Of a stretch of 64,000 nt of DNA, positions 20,791 through 33,259 are shown in pieces; position 1 is the first letter of the stretch, and each line of letters starts with the position of its first letter. Under the pieces are notes generated by a model. It was not told the DNA's origin, ran no database searches, and saw only the letters and a program-made list of their open reading frames with translations. The DNA is from Paralichthys olivaceus (taxonomy: Eukaryota > Chordata > Actinopteri > Pleuronectiformes > Paralichthyidae). Made by a program: the position numbers and the translations under genes. The stretch spans positions 25,010,501 to 25,074,500 of the forward strand of contig NC_091094.1 in assembly GCF_024713975.1 (NCBI RefSeq). The letters run 5' to 3'.

Positions 20791-23700
20791 CATTTTCACT
20801 ATATGAGTTTTTTTTTAATTTGTAATTTAAATTATTGAATTTAAGGGGACTAGTACCATTCTGGCTTATTGATTCACCCATTTATCTATTGTGAGGTCAC
20901 AAGAGCTAATACTCAACATGGGACAAAACTTAAAAAAAAAATTGCTTGTCCACCAGTGTGAAAAATGTCTTTTGGAAGTCTCTGAGGAAGGATAATTCAG
21001 TGATCTCCGTCAGAGCTGAGGCTGAGCTGAGTTTATGCAGTGGAAGAAGACGGGAGTAGATTTACCTGCAAGCATCACCATTACGTTATCCCTGTTTTTA
21101 CACTGCATCTCTAGGTCTGACCACAAGATGTCGCCCCCTGTCCAAAAGTCCAGTTACACATCAGCTACATGTTAAAGTATTTTGATTAGCACAAATATTT
21201 TTCACATAGGACATCTTTTAACAAGAAGCTAATATTGTAAGGTGCATATGAAAAGAAGAGACGATTGGCAGCAGAGCCTCTAATCAAATAATCCTGTTGA
21301 AATCTGTGGTCTGAGCCCCTGACTCCTGATTAAATAAAAAAATAATATGATAATAATATTGAGACAATCAAATAGCTTGCCTGTATTTTCACTCTTGATT
21401 TAGAGTGGATAGCTGATAGTGAATACTCACACCATGTATATACACACACTGCACACACTTCCCCCTCAGGGCTACTCTGCAATGCATAAATCAGTTGGGT
21501 GAGGAGTGAGCCTGACACAGGTTGAAAGGTGGTCCAGGACACATTTATCACCTTTGAAACAAAAACAATCATTACGAGGGGACAGAATAACTGAACACTC
21601 TCACACACGAGGTGAGGAAATCGTCCTCTTGGACCAGGGTACCTGACAGCACTGGTAGTCTCCCGTGTTGTTGTGAACCTGAGCTCTGAATGTGTGCATG
21701 TGTGCCCTCTGGCAGCAGCTAGGCCACAGAGATTTATCGCGTGGCATACCAACGGTTTACCTGGATTTATCCTCCAACTACAGGAGAGCGCTCTCCCCTG
21801 GAATAATATCCTGCCAAGAACAACTTCAGCTGAACGCTGCAGACAACAGCCAGACCTGCTGCTCCATATGCACATAGCAGCATAAAGGAAAAACACACAT
21901 GAAAAGTCTGAAAATCTCCAGCAGAGGTTCGATGTGTTGCTGAACTCACATATCTGTGTGTTTGGTTGAATGCACTGCTTCTAAAAGTTGTATTTCCAGG
22001 AATTAAAGAATTTAATGCAGATTCCTGTCAGCAGTTAATGTAACACACAAGATGTTCTGACTCAGTTGTAGCTGATGAAATATTTTAAATAATCTGTCAT
22101 GAACCTCCAGAGCTGGGAGAGTTGCGAGGAAAAAAACAACCAAAAATGAAAGGACGTGATGTGTGTCATGCAGTTTTGGTTTATTTGAATGAAACAGTTG
22201 ACTAACTGGGCAGTTAGTGAGTCGTCAGCTGTCAGAGATGTGTGCCACCCACAGAAAATCCAGGGTGAAAGACGTCACAGCACTGACCACACTGTCTGAT
22301 TGACAAGTGATTTCTGGGAAGAGCAAAGCACAAACAGCCGCAGTAATGACAGAACCAAAGTTAGCAGCAAATCACAGGAAGAAGGTGGAGCACGACTACC
22401 CGGCACCATAATGAACCTGCTGAGATGTTGTTAATATTATAAAGATGATGTTAGATGAGCTCAGGAGCAGCTTTAACACTGGCTGCATACATGATAGAGC
22501 AGTTAGCTTGTGTGAGAGTTGGTTCAGAGACATTACAGTGGAGGGGTGGAGAAATGGTGAATTTATTGTCAGATAACTAAAGTGTAGTGCCCGATGCAAA
22601 CCTGCCTGTTTGCCTGGCCTGTGTTAATGCTCCATCAGAATTATCCCTTGTCATTAGTGAGTCTTTTAATTGTTTGTCCTGGATTTTTTGTGCAGAGTGT
22701 TTTATAAACAATCTATGGCACAGATTGAAGTTAGAATGACATGACATAGAGTGTGTTCATCTTACCTGGTTCATCTGCAATGAAGATTTTATAGTCAATG
22801 TTTTTTTCATTAAATGAAACTGTATTTGTTTTATTACAGTTCATGTGTGTGGTTCATATAGAGGTTTGAAGGATTTATTTTTTCATGCATTGCATGTTGG
22901 CTATTTCAGAGATTGTCACTTAATGTAATATGTATGTAATGTAATATGTGTCATATAGATAATTTACACACTAATACCTTTGCATCAAGCTTAGGTCTGT
23001 AAAGGCCTGCAGGTTTTCTAGTCTTAGTGTCAGATATCCATTCAAATCCCCAGAAGATTCCTTCAGTAATTCAAGACTAAACGATATTGTAGTTAAAGTT
23101 GCAAACAAAACGTTCTCATGAGAGATGTTACAAGTTAAACACTCAAAAACTCACTGGGACTGTGTGGATGTGGTAAGACAGGACAGATGCCAACAAGCCC
23201 ACAACAGCCATCACATCTTGTTTCTAAAGTTACTGAGCTGTGTTTGGTGCACAGAGCCACCATACACTTAAAACCAGTATGAAGAGCAAAGACAACCACA
23301 CACAAGTATAACTGAGTCAGGAAACTGAATGTTTGTGTGGAGGGCTATCGATCATATCAAGACAATGGTTTTCTTAAAAGACACCAGTTGCTTCATACAA
23401 ATGAAACGAGAAAAAAAACAGTTGCATGATTGTAAATTAAAATAAAGATGAGATAATATTGACTCAATTTACAACCTGAAAAACAGTTTTAAGACACTGA
23501 GGGACTTGCATCATTTTTATCTGTTGTGTGTGATACAATACTAAAACAAGTAGCTGCTGAGATCCACAGGTGAGATAATCACACGGGTTGTAAACCCGCT
23601 GAGAAAATCAAAGATTCAAATGATCAGTTGGAGATGCCTCAGTCGACTGAGATTCTTCAAGTTGAGGTCATTTCATGTCCCCTGAAGTAGCAGCAGAGTG

Positions 23701-25557
23701 AGAACTCCTCTATGTTGAAGATATCTGTGATGGTTACAAGCAGCTGCTGACTCTGACCCAGAGTGAGTCTGAGGGAGATGGAAGCAGTTGCACAGTCAGG
23801 CTACAAGATAACACCATTTTCTGCCTTCTGCTTAGAAGTGGTGAATTTACATCTCAAAATCATATTGCCTCTGGCATTTTGAAATCGTCCGTCGTCAGGA
23901 ATCCTTTAACCTCTCATTCCCTTTATTGCATCTCATGGAGGTGATGGTGTGGTCCTTGCTAATGAATTAACAGTTGTGAGAGAAACATGATTAAATCTTT
24001 GGTCTTCAATACAGAACTGTGCTCCTAGATCGTTGGACAGTCAACTTGAAACATGAGTGACCAAAGACGGGCTGTGGCAACATTTTGTCAGAAATGTAGG
24101 ATCAACATTTTTACAATGTGACTGCTACTACGAATCATGTCTATAAAGCAACCAATACAACATGAAAGAAGGCAGAAATCCACTAGCTTCAATTTCAACT
24201 TTAGGAAAAACTATTTCTCCTCCATCTTTTTGTGGTTTTCTGCACTATTTCCACTGCATGTTTATTTTTTTACTGTATTTTCTGGCGATGGATAACATGC
24301 CACTGCTTTCTTGGACCATTCTCTATTTACATAGTACCTATGAATCATCATACAGCCATCACAATCTGATATGCATCACATTGTTAGTCATGTTCACCCT
24401 AATCACCTGTTCCAATTTCAAATATACAGACCAATAGGCACATCAGTTTGTCTCCTGATCCAGCAGAGGGTGTTCAATGTCAGCTTGACCTGTCGTACGC
24501 CCTCTTGACCCATCAGTAAAGAGCCAGTGATCTTACATTGTTTTGCTACAGAAATGGAGGATGCTAGTAAGCAAAGCCATCCTGAGCGGAAGCAATCACG
24601 AGACCAGAGCATCTGAGAAGCGTCTGTTTGTCGACATTATATTATGTCACTGCCTCAAAACAAATCTGTGGGCTCACCTGTACACAGCAGCAGAGGAGGC
24701 ACCATAGACGAACAGGGCAAGGTCGAGTGGTAAACCTGGTCTTACTGCTTAAACAGGGGTTGGATATAATCAAACAAATTGTGTGTCATGTCAAATTGGA
24801 AAAATTGATTGTTCTAGCCATCAGATTGTGCATAGAAATGTGGGTCATAGTGATGTCAGGGGCGTCAGTGATTTCTGAGGGGTGAGGAGTTCACTTTACT
24901 GAGGACTTTTGAACTTTCCTGACATTTAGATACACAAAAACATCAATTCAAAATAAAAATAAAAATGATCATAAGATGCACCACGCACAGCAAACACACT
25001 CCTACATGAGAGGATTTGACTTGACGCATCCGGTGTCAAGTCGGACTCAGGCAGAGCAAAAGAGTGAGGAGGAAAAGAGATGAAAAGGTTAAGAAGTAAG
25101 GGAAGACAAGATGGAGAGATGGATAAAGTTTTATAGAGTGGCAGAGAGCGCTGGAGAGGGGATGGATGAGGTGTGGAGAGACGAGCCAAGGAGACGGCAG
25201 CGGCACAAGTGTGTGTTAGGAGCCTTGTTCTTCTAAATTAAACTGCCTCTCTCCAGGGGAAGCTCAGCTCTGACTGCTCTTTCACACCAGCGGCCCTGAA
25301 CACACAAACTTACCACAACCTCCTAATCCTGCTCGCTTGTCCGCTGCCAAAAAACACACATGCATACATACACAGCACGCACACACACGCAAGCATGATG
25401 TGTACAAATCCCCATAGTCATGTGCATATTCACACACACACAAAGTCTTTCAGGACTAAAAATAAACGACCATGGTGACTGTGCCTAAAATAACTGGACA
25501 CACACGCATCCACAAACATACGCTTACTGTACACGCACACACAAAGACCTTCATAAA

Positions 25558-25580
25558 CGCACACACACACACACACACAG
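25558..25580. repeat. (AC)n microsatellite
   Basis: A perfect AC run within a 240-base CA-rich stretch (25363-25600). Confidence 0.9.
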
Positions 25581-26164
25581 GCACAAAAATGCGTACACAC
25601 TCTGTTGCTCTCTTCACACCTGAACCCCAATAGACCCACAGCCGCCAAAGCAAACAGCAACTAGCAAAAAAAAAGAAAAAAGATATGGACAGGATGTGAC
25701 CTGACAAGCAAGGGTCAGTGTGGGTAATGTAGCGCATACACACACACCCACACACACACAAACCCACTTTGAACCCTACCAGTATGTTCCTATTTTGATG
25801 CCGGGAATGATTTTATGCCTTCTTAACACCACTCTGCTTCAAATTCATATTCATACAGCTGTGGTCACTGGGACCTCAGCAGTATCGGCTGAGACGTGTG
25901 GTGAGGAGGTGTGAGGAAAGGGCTTAAGACACACTTTCATTGGGTGATGGGGCAAAGAAAGAGCATGTTAATGTGGCTGCTCTCTCCTGAGAGAAAAACA
26001 TCCCGAAACATATTGAATGGACTGTGATGTGCAGAGCAGTTTTGGGTAAAGTTGTTTCGACGATATTATGTTCACGTGCATCATCCCTGGCGGTTTATTC
26101 CAACACCACATGAACCTGCATGTGACCACAAATGTGTCCCTGGCCACATTTGAGTGTGTGCGTT

Positions 26165-26478
26165 CACACCTGGCATTAAAATGCGGCCCCACATGCGTCT
26201 CGTGATCAGATCTCAGATTGATTGACCTTTATGCAAGAAAACACAATCATTTCCGATTGCAAAGATGCAATGCATGGCGGGACACAGCAAGGAGAAGAAG
26301 AAAAAATAAAAACAACACACAGTTCATGGCAGAGCATATTACTACAATTTAAATGATGCCTCCAGCACCAGTACGTTCATATTTCCACTTACACAGAGGA
26401 CATCAGTTGAGTAGGCGGTCACTTAGAGCTGTCCACTTGTGATCAGATCACAAAAACCTCATGTTAATACCAGGTGTG
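26165..26478. mobile_element. MITE with CACACCTGG terminal inverted repeats
   Basis: The left end CACACCTGGCATTAAAATG is mirrored by the right end CATGTTAATACCAGGTGTG. Inner inverted segments around gtgatcagatc also pair (26200-26212 and 26441-26452). It is 314 bp with no coding capacity. Superfamily not assigned; target duplication unclear. Confidence 0.7.
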
Positions 26479-27164
26479 CACCTGTATCCAGGGAAACTCT
26501 TATGTGAGCCAATCCTAACAATAGTTCAGGTCAAAACTCCAGTCAGGGGTGGATTTCGTGGTGGATTTCCCCTCCATCCTTGGAGTAACAGAGAGTTGTC
26601 CCCCTCATTATCATTGCAAGAAAAACTATATAAGTTTACATGCTATCTAAATATTGAAAGTACTTGTGCTATTTATAGAAGTAACATAAAGCCTTTTTAA
26701 GTTTTAAAAGATTGACTCCCCCCCCTCTCTTTTCACGATTAACATGAAGCATACGAACAACTGCAGTTTGTCTTTTTACTTTAATTGTGATGTTTTTAAG
26801 AATGTCTCTGATAAAGATGACTTAAAGGTTGTTGATGATATTTGTTGATGTGCGAACTTCACTCAGAAAACAAACCCAGGTCATAGAGGGAAAGGGAGGT
26901 ACATATACCCGGTTGGAATTGGCAGTTTAAATTAAAGTCATTCATTTACAGAGTTCTTACATTCATTTTTTGTTACTTGAAAAACAACAGATGCAAGCTA
27001 ATCCACTTAAAATCTGTTAACAAAACACAAAATAACCAGCACCCCGAAACTCACTTTGAGGCAATACAAAACACTCTAAGTGGTGCACTCCAACAATTTC
27101 TAGCATCCAAATCCAACACTAACAGAACTATTCAAAATTGACATTTCACAAATGCTCTATGGCG

Positions 27165-27402
27165 CTGCTAATCAGCCTTGATTGAAGATCCAGTTGGAGG
27201 TTATATAGGGCAGATGCTCTCCAGTGATTGGTAGGGCAGCCTGGGAATCCACCAATCAGGAGGAGGGGGAAGAGATGACAGCAGGTGCTGCTGAGTGAAG
27301 GCACGACACGCTCCCACCCATGGGAGCCAATCCTGCACCGGGGACCGCAGAGCCTACTTAACATAAACACACAGCAATACCTATCCCGAGGCAGCCGTAA
27401 CA
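27165..27402 (-). mobile_element. LTR-like promoter fragment, probable solo LTR
   Basis: On the minus strand it begins TGTTACGGCTGCCTCGGG and includes two CCAAT-type boxes (gattggtgg, accaatcac), then CCCTATATAACC. That is the U3/R layout of a fish Ty3-type LTR. The 3' end and target-site duplication could not be located, so solo-LTR status is inferred. No gag/pol open frame is adjacent. Confidence 0.45.
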
Positions 27403-27844
27403 GTATGAATGTGACTTGTAGTTTTAGTGTGTGACTATTTAAATGCAGTCCTTTCAATCTAAAGCCTCTAAAAACTAGATCCCTTTGCACTGAATTTGAT
27501 ATTTGACTTTTTATTTTATAATGTGTGCATTTTGACTGTTTCTGTTTTGCTGCATTGGTGCCACTACAAGACAAAAAAACAGCCTATTAGACTATTGGTG
27601 CCACTTTCAGACTGCAGACAATGTGGGCTGATTGTGGGTGTGCAAGACCCATTCATTTACCTGATTTCAGTTGAGTTTCAATTTCACTCGTGTGTCTGTT
27701 TGTCCACACGTCCACGCCCTCAATCCCCCAGCAGAGGGATAGCATTCCTATGCTGGTATTATTTCATTCATTTCAGTTTCAGGTAGCAATTCAACAAAAC
27801 CAGACACTGCACCTCTGCTTTAAAGAAATTTATTGCAAACAAGT

Positions 27845-27905
27845 GGGGGGGGGGGGGGTGTTGATCAATAACATCAACAAACACAAAAATGAAAAAAAAA
27901 AAAAA
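27845..27905. repeat. Poly-G (14) and poly-A (14) runs
   Basis: G14 at 27845-27858 and A14 at 27892-27905. These are likely polymerase-slippage sites and positions prone to assembly error. Confidence 0.95.
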
Positions 27906-28008
27906 GTTTTTATCATTAATAACATCATGATATCCATAATTATCACTCTTATTGTTTTCATTATAACAACTAGTCAGAGCTGAAACCTGATGGTGCACAA
28001 CTGTTCCT

Positions 28009-28290
28009 GGTCTCCCCCCTTCTCCTCCCTATCTATCTCTCTCTCTTCTCTTCCCTCTTTTCTCTCCTCTCCTCCCCATACATTTCTGCTCACACCAACC
28101 GGTCGAGGCAGATGGCCGCCCACATTGGTTCTAGAGGTTTCTTACAGTCATTGAGGGAGTTTTTTCTCTCCACAGTCGCTAAAGGGCTGCTCATTGTGGG
28201 TTTCTCTATAATTGTTAAGGTCTTGACCTTCTATGTAAAGTGCCTTGAGATAATGTGTAATATGATTTGGCGCTGTACAAATCCTAAATC
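28009..28290 (+). repeat. Teleost dispersed repeat, LINE-tail-like
   Basis: A pyrimidine-rich leader (28009-28078) is followed by ggcagatggccgccc, then gaggtttctt, ggagttttttctctccac, aagtgccttgagataatg and gatttggcgctgtacaaat. This series of motifs is familiar from the 3' tails of fish non-LTR retroelements. The family is not assigned. Confidence 0.55.
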
Positions 28291-29235
28291 CTGCCAATTA
28301 ATTGTAGCTGTTGTGAACACGTCTGAGCAGTGAAGCGTTGTGCATGTGCACTGCGGAGAAAGTCCAGACCCAACTCTCTGGAGATCCTCCACAGGTCATG
28401 TCTGAAAACTGTCTACGGACAGACCTCACATCTGTGAGAACACAAAAAATGTTCTCTGTGGAGCATTTTCCAACTGCACTTCACAACATAAGCTGACAAT
28501 GTGACACTGACAGATTCACTCTGACACCCGTCATAAAACACTCCAGAAAAGTCAGTCAGTTCCTGCTCCAGAAAACCCTGACTGTACAACGTTAAATACA
28601 GAAGACAGCAAGAACTTTTCCTTGAGTGCATGGCTCGTGTACAGTTTACAATAATAATTTATGTATACATTTATAAATTCCCTGGCTCATTTAATAAACA
28701 TCTGTGGAAACCAGTGAGTTCCGACAACTTCACAAGGTCTCCACCATAAATCAGGGATAAATAATAGACGTTGATTTTGTTCTTTGTAACTTATCAATCC
28801 TTAAATGTGACATATGTGTATTAAAATGAGATAGTGTGGCTTTGTGGGTAAGTCAGTACTTTTCAGCTTCTGACTCATTGAGGCATGTTCTCATGTTCTT
28901 TCTTTTCTCTAACAGCTGCTGAGCCAGTGCAGAGAAAGACTGCAGCATAACTGCCCTGTGTTTCCCACACAGCAAATGTACTTCTAATTGCATTCACTCA
29001 CCTCGTACACCCCCCTGCCCCACATGCACTCCCTCCGCCCCTCACCCCCTTCACCCTCACACCTCAGCGGTCAGAGGGAGGGCGAGAGTCAGGGGCAGGA
29101 AGGAGCTTGGAGGAGAGAGAGGGGTGAGGCTGATGAGGGTGATGGCTATAGGAGGAGGACCGAGGGGAACAGTGTGTCCTTTAAGTCCATGTGAGAGAGA
29201 CAGCGGGGTCAGTGTGTTTGGCCTGGCTGGGTCTC

Positions 29236-29276
<41 letters not shown>

Positions 29277-30041
29277 CCAAGAGCTGCTGCTTCTCATTAA
29301 CCCTGTTTGTTTTGGCCGTCTCACAGTGGCACTTAGCAGCAACACGCTCGCCCACATGTGTGCATGCAGATACACATGCATCTCACATGCACATGCGCAC
29401 GCACACACAAACACACACAGAGGTTTGTTTGTTTTGGCAGTGGCCAGGTGCCACTTAGTAGAATCTCTAAACGCCAGCGATCAGCCAAACACACCACTGT
29501 GTTTACATTTGCAGAGCGTGGACACACACACCCCTTCGATTATACACACGTCAAACCAGGCTGAAGACGTGGTGGATTGAAATGGTACACCAGGAACAAA
29601 TATGCCACAAAAGTATAACTTTACTGTCATCATAATATTTACTTTACTGATTTTTAATTGTTTGTATACTGCAGGGATGAGGTTGTACCTTTGGTTTACA
29701 GTTATTTGTTTGAAACATGCTGAGTCAACCACCAAAGAGACTTTCAATAATCAATGTATTCATTCTTTGTTTTATTCTGTTACAGTTGAGTCCCTCACTC
29801 ACTCTACTTTCTGTTCATCTTTGAAACATTTGAGTTTGCATTTCGCACAACAAACATTTCAGCAAATGATCTCTGTATACTTTAGAGGAGATTGTTGATA
29901 TGTTGTGCAGGTGATTTACACACTTGTTCTTGTTCAGGTTTCAGATGCATTAAATTCCTATCTGCCTCTCTCTTTTTCAGCATGTTTAATTTCATGAAAA
30001 TCACTTCTCTGCATCTTAATTGACACACAAGTTCCATAATG
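28291..30041. other. Intergenic; no gene recognised
   Basis: It contains a (TC)n microsatellite (29241-29273) and imperfect CA-rich DNA (29370-29420). No exon can be supported. Confidence 0.5.
29241..29273. repeat. (TC)n microsatellite
   Basis: Perfect TC run of about 33 bases. Confidence 0.95.
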
Positions 30042-30113
30042 TTCCCTGACCGGGAATCGAACCCGGGCCGCGGCGGTGAGAGCGCCGAATCCTAGCCACT
30101 AGACCACCAGGGA
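30042..30113 (-). tRNA. tRNA-Glu (anticodon CTC)
   Basis: A 72-nt cloverleaf on the minus strand. The acceptor arm TCCCTGG pairs with the 3' TCAGGGA, with A as discriminator. The D arm contains GTCTAGTGGCTAGGAT, the anticodon loop carries CTC (CGCTCTCACCG), and the T arm is CCCGGGTTCGATTCCCGG. The internal A and B boxes for RNA polymerase III are intact (TAGTGGCTAGG, GGTTCGATTCC). It decodes GAG. No intron. The nearest T4 run downstream is about 43 bases away, which is late for a Pol III terminator. It stands alone, with no other tRNA in the window. Confidence 0.96.
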
Positions 30114-30597
30114 CAACTGTTCTGACTCATAAGGCACCTGGTCTGAAATGTCTGGCCTCTGAAGGGAACAGGAGTTGAATTACCACCAACTACTTCTAGC
30201 GGTGGTGGCAGTGCACAGAAACATTCTTGGTGTTCCTCTGGAACTATGAATGGAAGAGCATTCTGTTATTATGAGCTTTCTGAGGTTTCAACTAATGCCA
30301 GACATTTCTCCTCCATCTGAGTGTTACTCAAACATTATACTTTTTGCTAAAATTAGGACAAAAGAACGATACAGCCATTAATGCACATATTGCTGCAGAT
30401 GAAGATCAGCACAGTACAGAAGAATATAACACAATGTTTACATTAGAGTACCATGGTCATCAAGACCCATGCACTGTGAGTGGAAAGCTTGATTTAATAG
30501 TTCTGATCCAATTCCATTAAATGGTTCAAAACTGCAGAATATATTCCAGAATTTCATGACGCTTGCTTATGTAACAAAGCTAAAAGGGTTCATAGAT

Positions 30598-30677
30598 CAC
30601 AGAGGTCACACCTACAAACAAACTAACCAACCAACAAACAAAATGACACTTGAAAAACTAACTTCCTTGGTGGAGGT
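30598..30677 (-). repeat. Interspersed-repeat fragment, same family as 20597-20790
   Basis: The minus strand reads TACCTCCACCAAGGAAGTT, then TTGTTTGTTGGTTGGTTAGT, matching the opening of the copy at 20597. Confidence 0.5.
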
Positions 30678-32037
30678 ATTTATGGTATTGCATTTTCATT
30701 CGCATGATACTAATTGGGAACTGTACTTCTCCTCGAAAATAACATTTCACACACTGCTCTCTCAATGCATTAGAATAATGATAATTAAACTAATAACACA
30801 GAAGTTATAACCCAGCAAAGCAAAAGCACACTGTGAACATTTTGTATGTGTAAACAAAAATAAGATTAGGTCTTTTACTGTCTGCGAGCCATCTATGATA
30901 CAGAGATGTGCAGCTCAATGTTTGTCTGCTCGTCTTCTTCAACTGCCTCCTCTCACACCCAGTGGCGGCTCTGGACAAATCTCTCATGGGGGCAATTGTT
31001 GTGATGCTGGCTAAGGTTACCTGTTTAATGGGTAAATAAATGAATCTGTGTCGTTCCGGTCACTTTAACAGTCCTGCTGTTCATGTCACGTCTCGTCTTG
31101 TACTGAGCACAAAATGCTGACGAGTCATTTTTCCTGATGTTTAAATGCAGTCTCATAAACTCAGGACACAGGAAACTCCGGCACTATCACCTATCCCCCC
31201 CTATTGGCCAGCAGCCCCAGCTCACACCTCTCCAACACTGCAGTTGAGGAGCTTGGGTCCAACAACTATTTTTAATAAACTGACAATTGCACAAGCACAC
31301 TTATTACCCACAGCAGTCAGCCAGGTATGGAGAGATGTGAAGTAGTTGAGAGTTTAACTTCTCTCAAATTCCAAACTGTGTACTGTCAGGCCTGGTTCCA
31401 GAACAGTGGGGGTGCACTAGTGCAGAGACCTTAAAGTGATCGTCGTCTGCCCAAAAAATTATAATCGCCTAGTTTATATACGTCTAGAGCTGCTTTTATC
31501 TGGATGAAATAGTCATAACATGCAAATACTCATAACTATGTTCGTCTGTGGCAACAGCAAAGGTACAGTGTGTCTTTGTGAAAATGTAACGTTCCTTGCT
31601 ATTCAGTAGTCAAGCTAAAGACATGATTGCAGTTTATGACGTAGTAGGCTATACTACAGTATAGTTTTTCTCTGATGCTTTGTATGTGTTCAGTACGTTT
31701 AATATCCTTCTTAGGCTGCATATATCTGCACGCTAGACTGCAATAAAAGACAGGAGTGACCTGGTGGTAGTATGCGTTAAATTTGAAACGGCTGCACTTA
31801 CTTTAATTTGTGTTGTATAGTAACTGCTGATGGTGTTGCTGTTGTCTCAAAGATCTGCCTAAGTCTTAAGCTGTAGACGCAGGGTGTTTTTTTCGATTAA
31901 TACAAAAGCTAGTGCCATCAGTAGAGCGCCTCCGTCCAGGCCACACAGTCAGTTTCCCTAAATGTGCATGTATTTTTTCTTCAGGACCAAATTAATCGCA
32001 AAAACAAGGAAAATGTTTAAAAACGCAATGTTTAGGT

Positions 32038-32165
32038 AAGTGAAATAAAATCCTGGATCTGCCCCATGATCAAGATCCGCACCAGAATTTAATGGGCTCT
32101 CTGAAGTTTTGTGGTAAAAGTTCCAGTAGCATTTGTGTAATCTAGCAAACAATCAATATTTGGAC
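32038..32165 (-). repeat. Interspersed-repeat fragment, same family
   Basis: The minus strand contains TTCTGGTGCGGATCTTGATC and GGGGCAGATCCAGGATTTT, which belong to the middle of the same dispersed repeat. Confidence 0.45.
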
Positions 32166-33203
32166 AATTGGCAAACTCTAGTACACAAATTGCCCATTGC
32201 CCATGCATTTCACTGAGAGCATTGCATGATTGCATTTCAGAGCACCTCACTTCCTGTCTTTGTTTGCATTCGCCTCCCATGTTTCACCCATGTCTAGTTT
32301 ACTTTGTGTATTTAGTCTCTGTGCTCCCCCTTTGTTCAGTACCAGTTCTTCTTGTCAGTTTCTGCCTGTGCTCCAGCCTTTTCCCAGTGTGTTATTAATC
32401 AAGTTTTGTTTTTTGAGGTCGCCTTTGCTTTTGTGTTTTTGGAAACCACTGCCTTCATGACACTGTACCTGTTCACCTTTCTGTAAGTCAAATTGAAAAC
32501 TCTTTGTTGGATCTGTCATAGTGTGGCATCTCTCATCCTCACCTTCGCCACACAGCATTGGATTCAATTTTCAGTTAAACACCAAAATTATCAATGCAAA
32601 TGTCATTGTCCTTTGCCAGTAACTGAGACTGAGCATCACATTGCATGGGTTTGTTATATTTAACCCCACACATGTCCCCCTGGGGTAAAAGCACACAGAC
32701 ACATGCATCGCTTGTTTTTCTTGTTTTTATATTCTTCTGAACCCTGACACCGTTTAGTTTAGATAGAATTGATAATATCCCTTAAAGAGCCCGTCACAGC
32801 GAGTTTGCTCTCGCCAACAGCTGGCCGACCCAGAAAAAAACATCTGCCACACAGCCATCACACTCCACAACACACACGCCCGCCACTGTACACACAGTGA
32901 ACACACAGTGCAGGAAACAAACGCTGCGTTCTCTTCTCTCACCGAGTGTAATTTGGACCCCAACCCTCCCAATTTTCTGTCTGGGACGGCCTGTGGACAG
33001 GCTGCGGAGAGCAGCAAGCATACAACGCTGTTAGGTTTAGGTTTCCCCACACACACCAAGAATGTGATTAACAATACATTCATTCTTAGGGGCTGGCAAA
33101 GTTATACACAGACGCGTGCACATGCAGATATACATGTAAATACACACATACAGATCTGGCTGAGCCCTCCAGCAATCATTAAAACTACTGTACATAGACT
33201 ACT

Positions 33204-33206
<3 letters not shown>

Positions 33207-33244
<38 letters not shown>

Positions 33245-33259
33245 ACACACACACACACA
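33207..33259. repeat. (AC)n microsatellite
   Basis: About 53 bases of AC with a single TC interruption. Confidence 0.95.

Larger units (their letters stand above)
19531..26164. other. Intergenic; no gene recognised
   Basis: No coding exon can be supported. It contains a (TA)n run (19944-19971), an interspersed-repeat fragment (20597-20790) and CA-rich stretches at 25363-25600 and 25735-25765. A 188-codon minus frame at 21330-21896 has no recognisable similarity. Confidence 0.5.

Noticed and set aside
21330..21896. 188-codon minus-strand open frame
   Set aside because: The longest non-repeat frame in the right part, but its composition is unlike a folded protein. It has no recognisable motif, and overlapping plus-strand frames are equally open.
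30961..31030. cagtggcggctctgga, similar to a hAT terminal repeat
   Set aside because: I could not find the matching other end or a target duplication.
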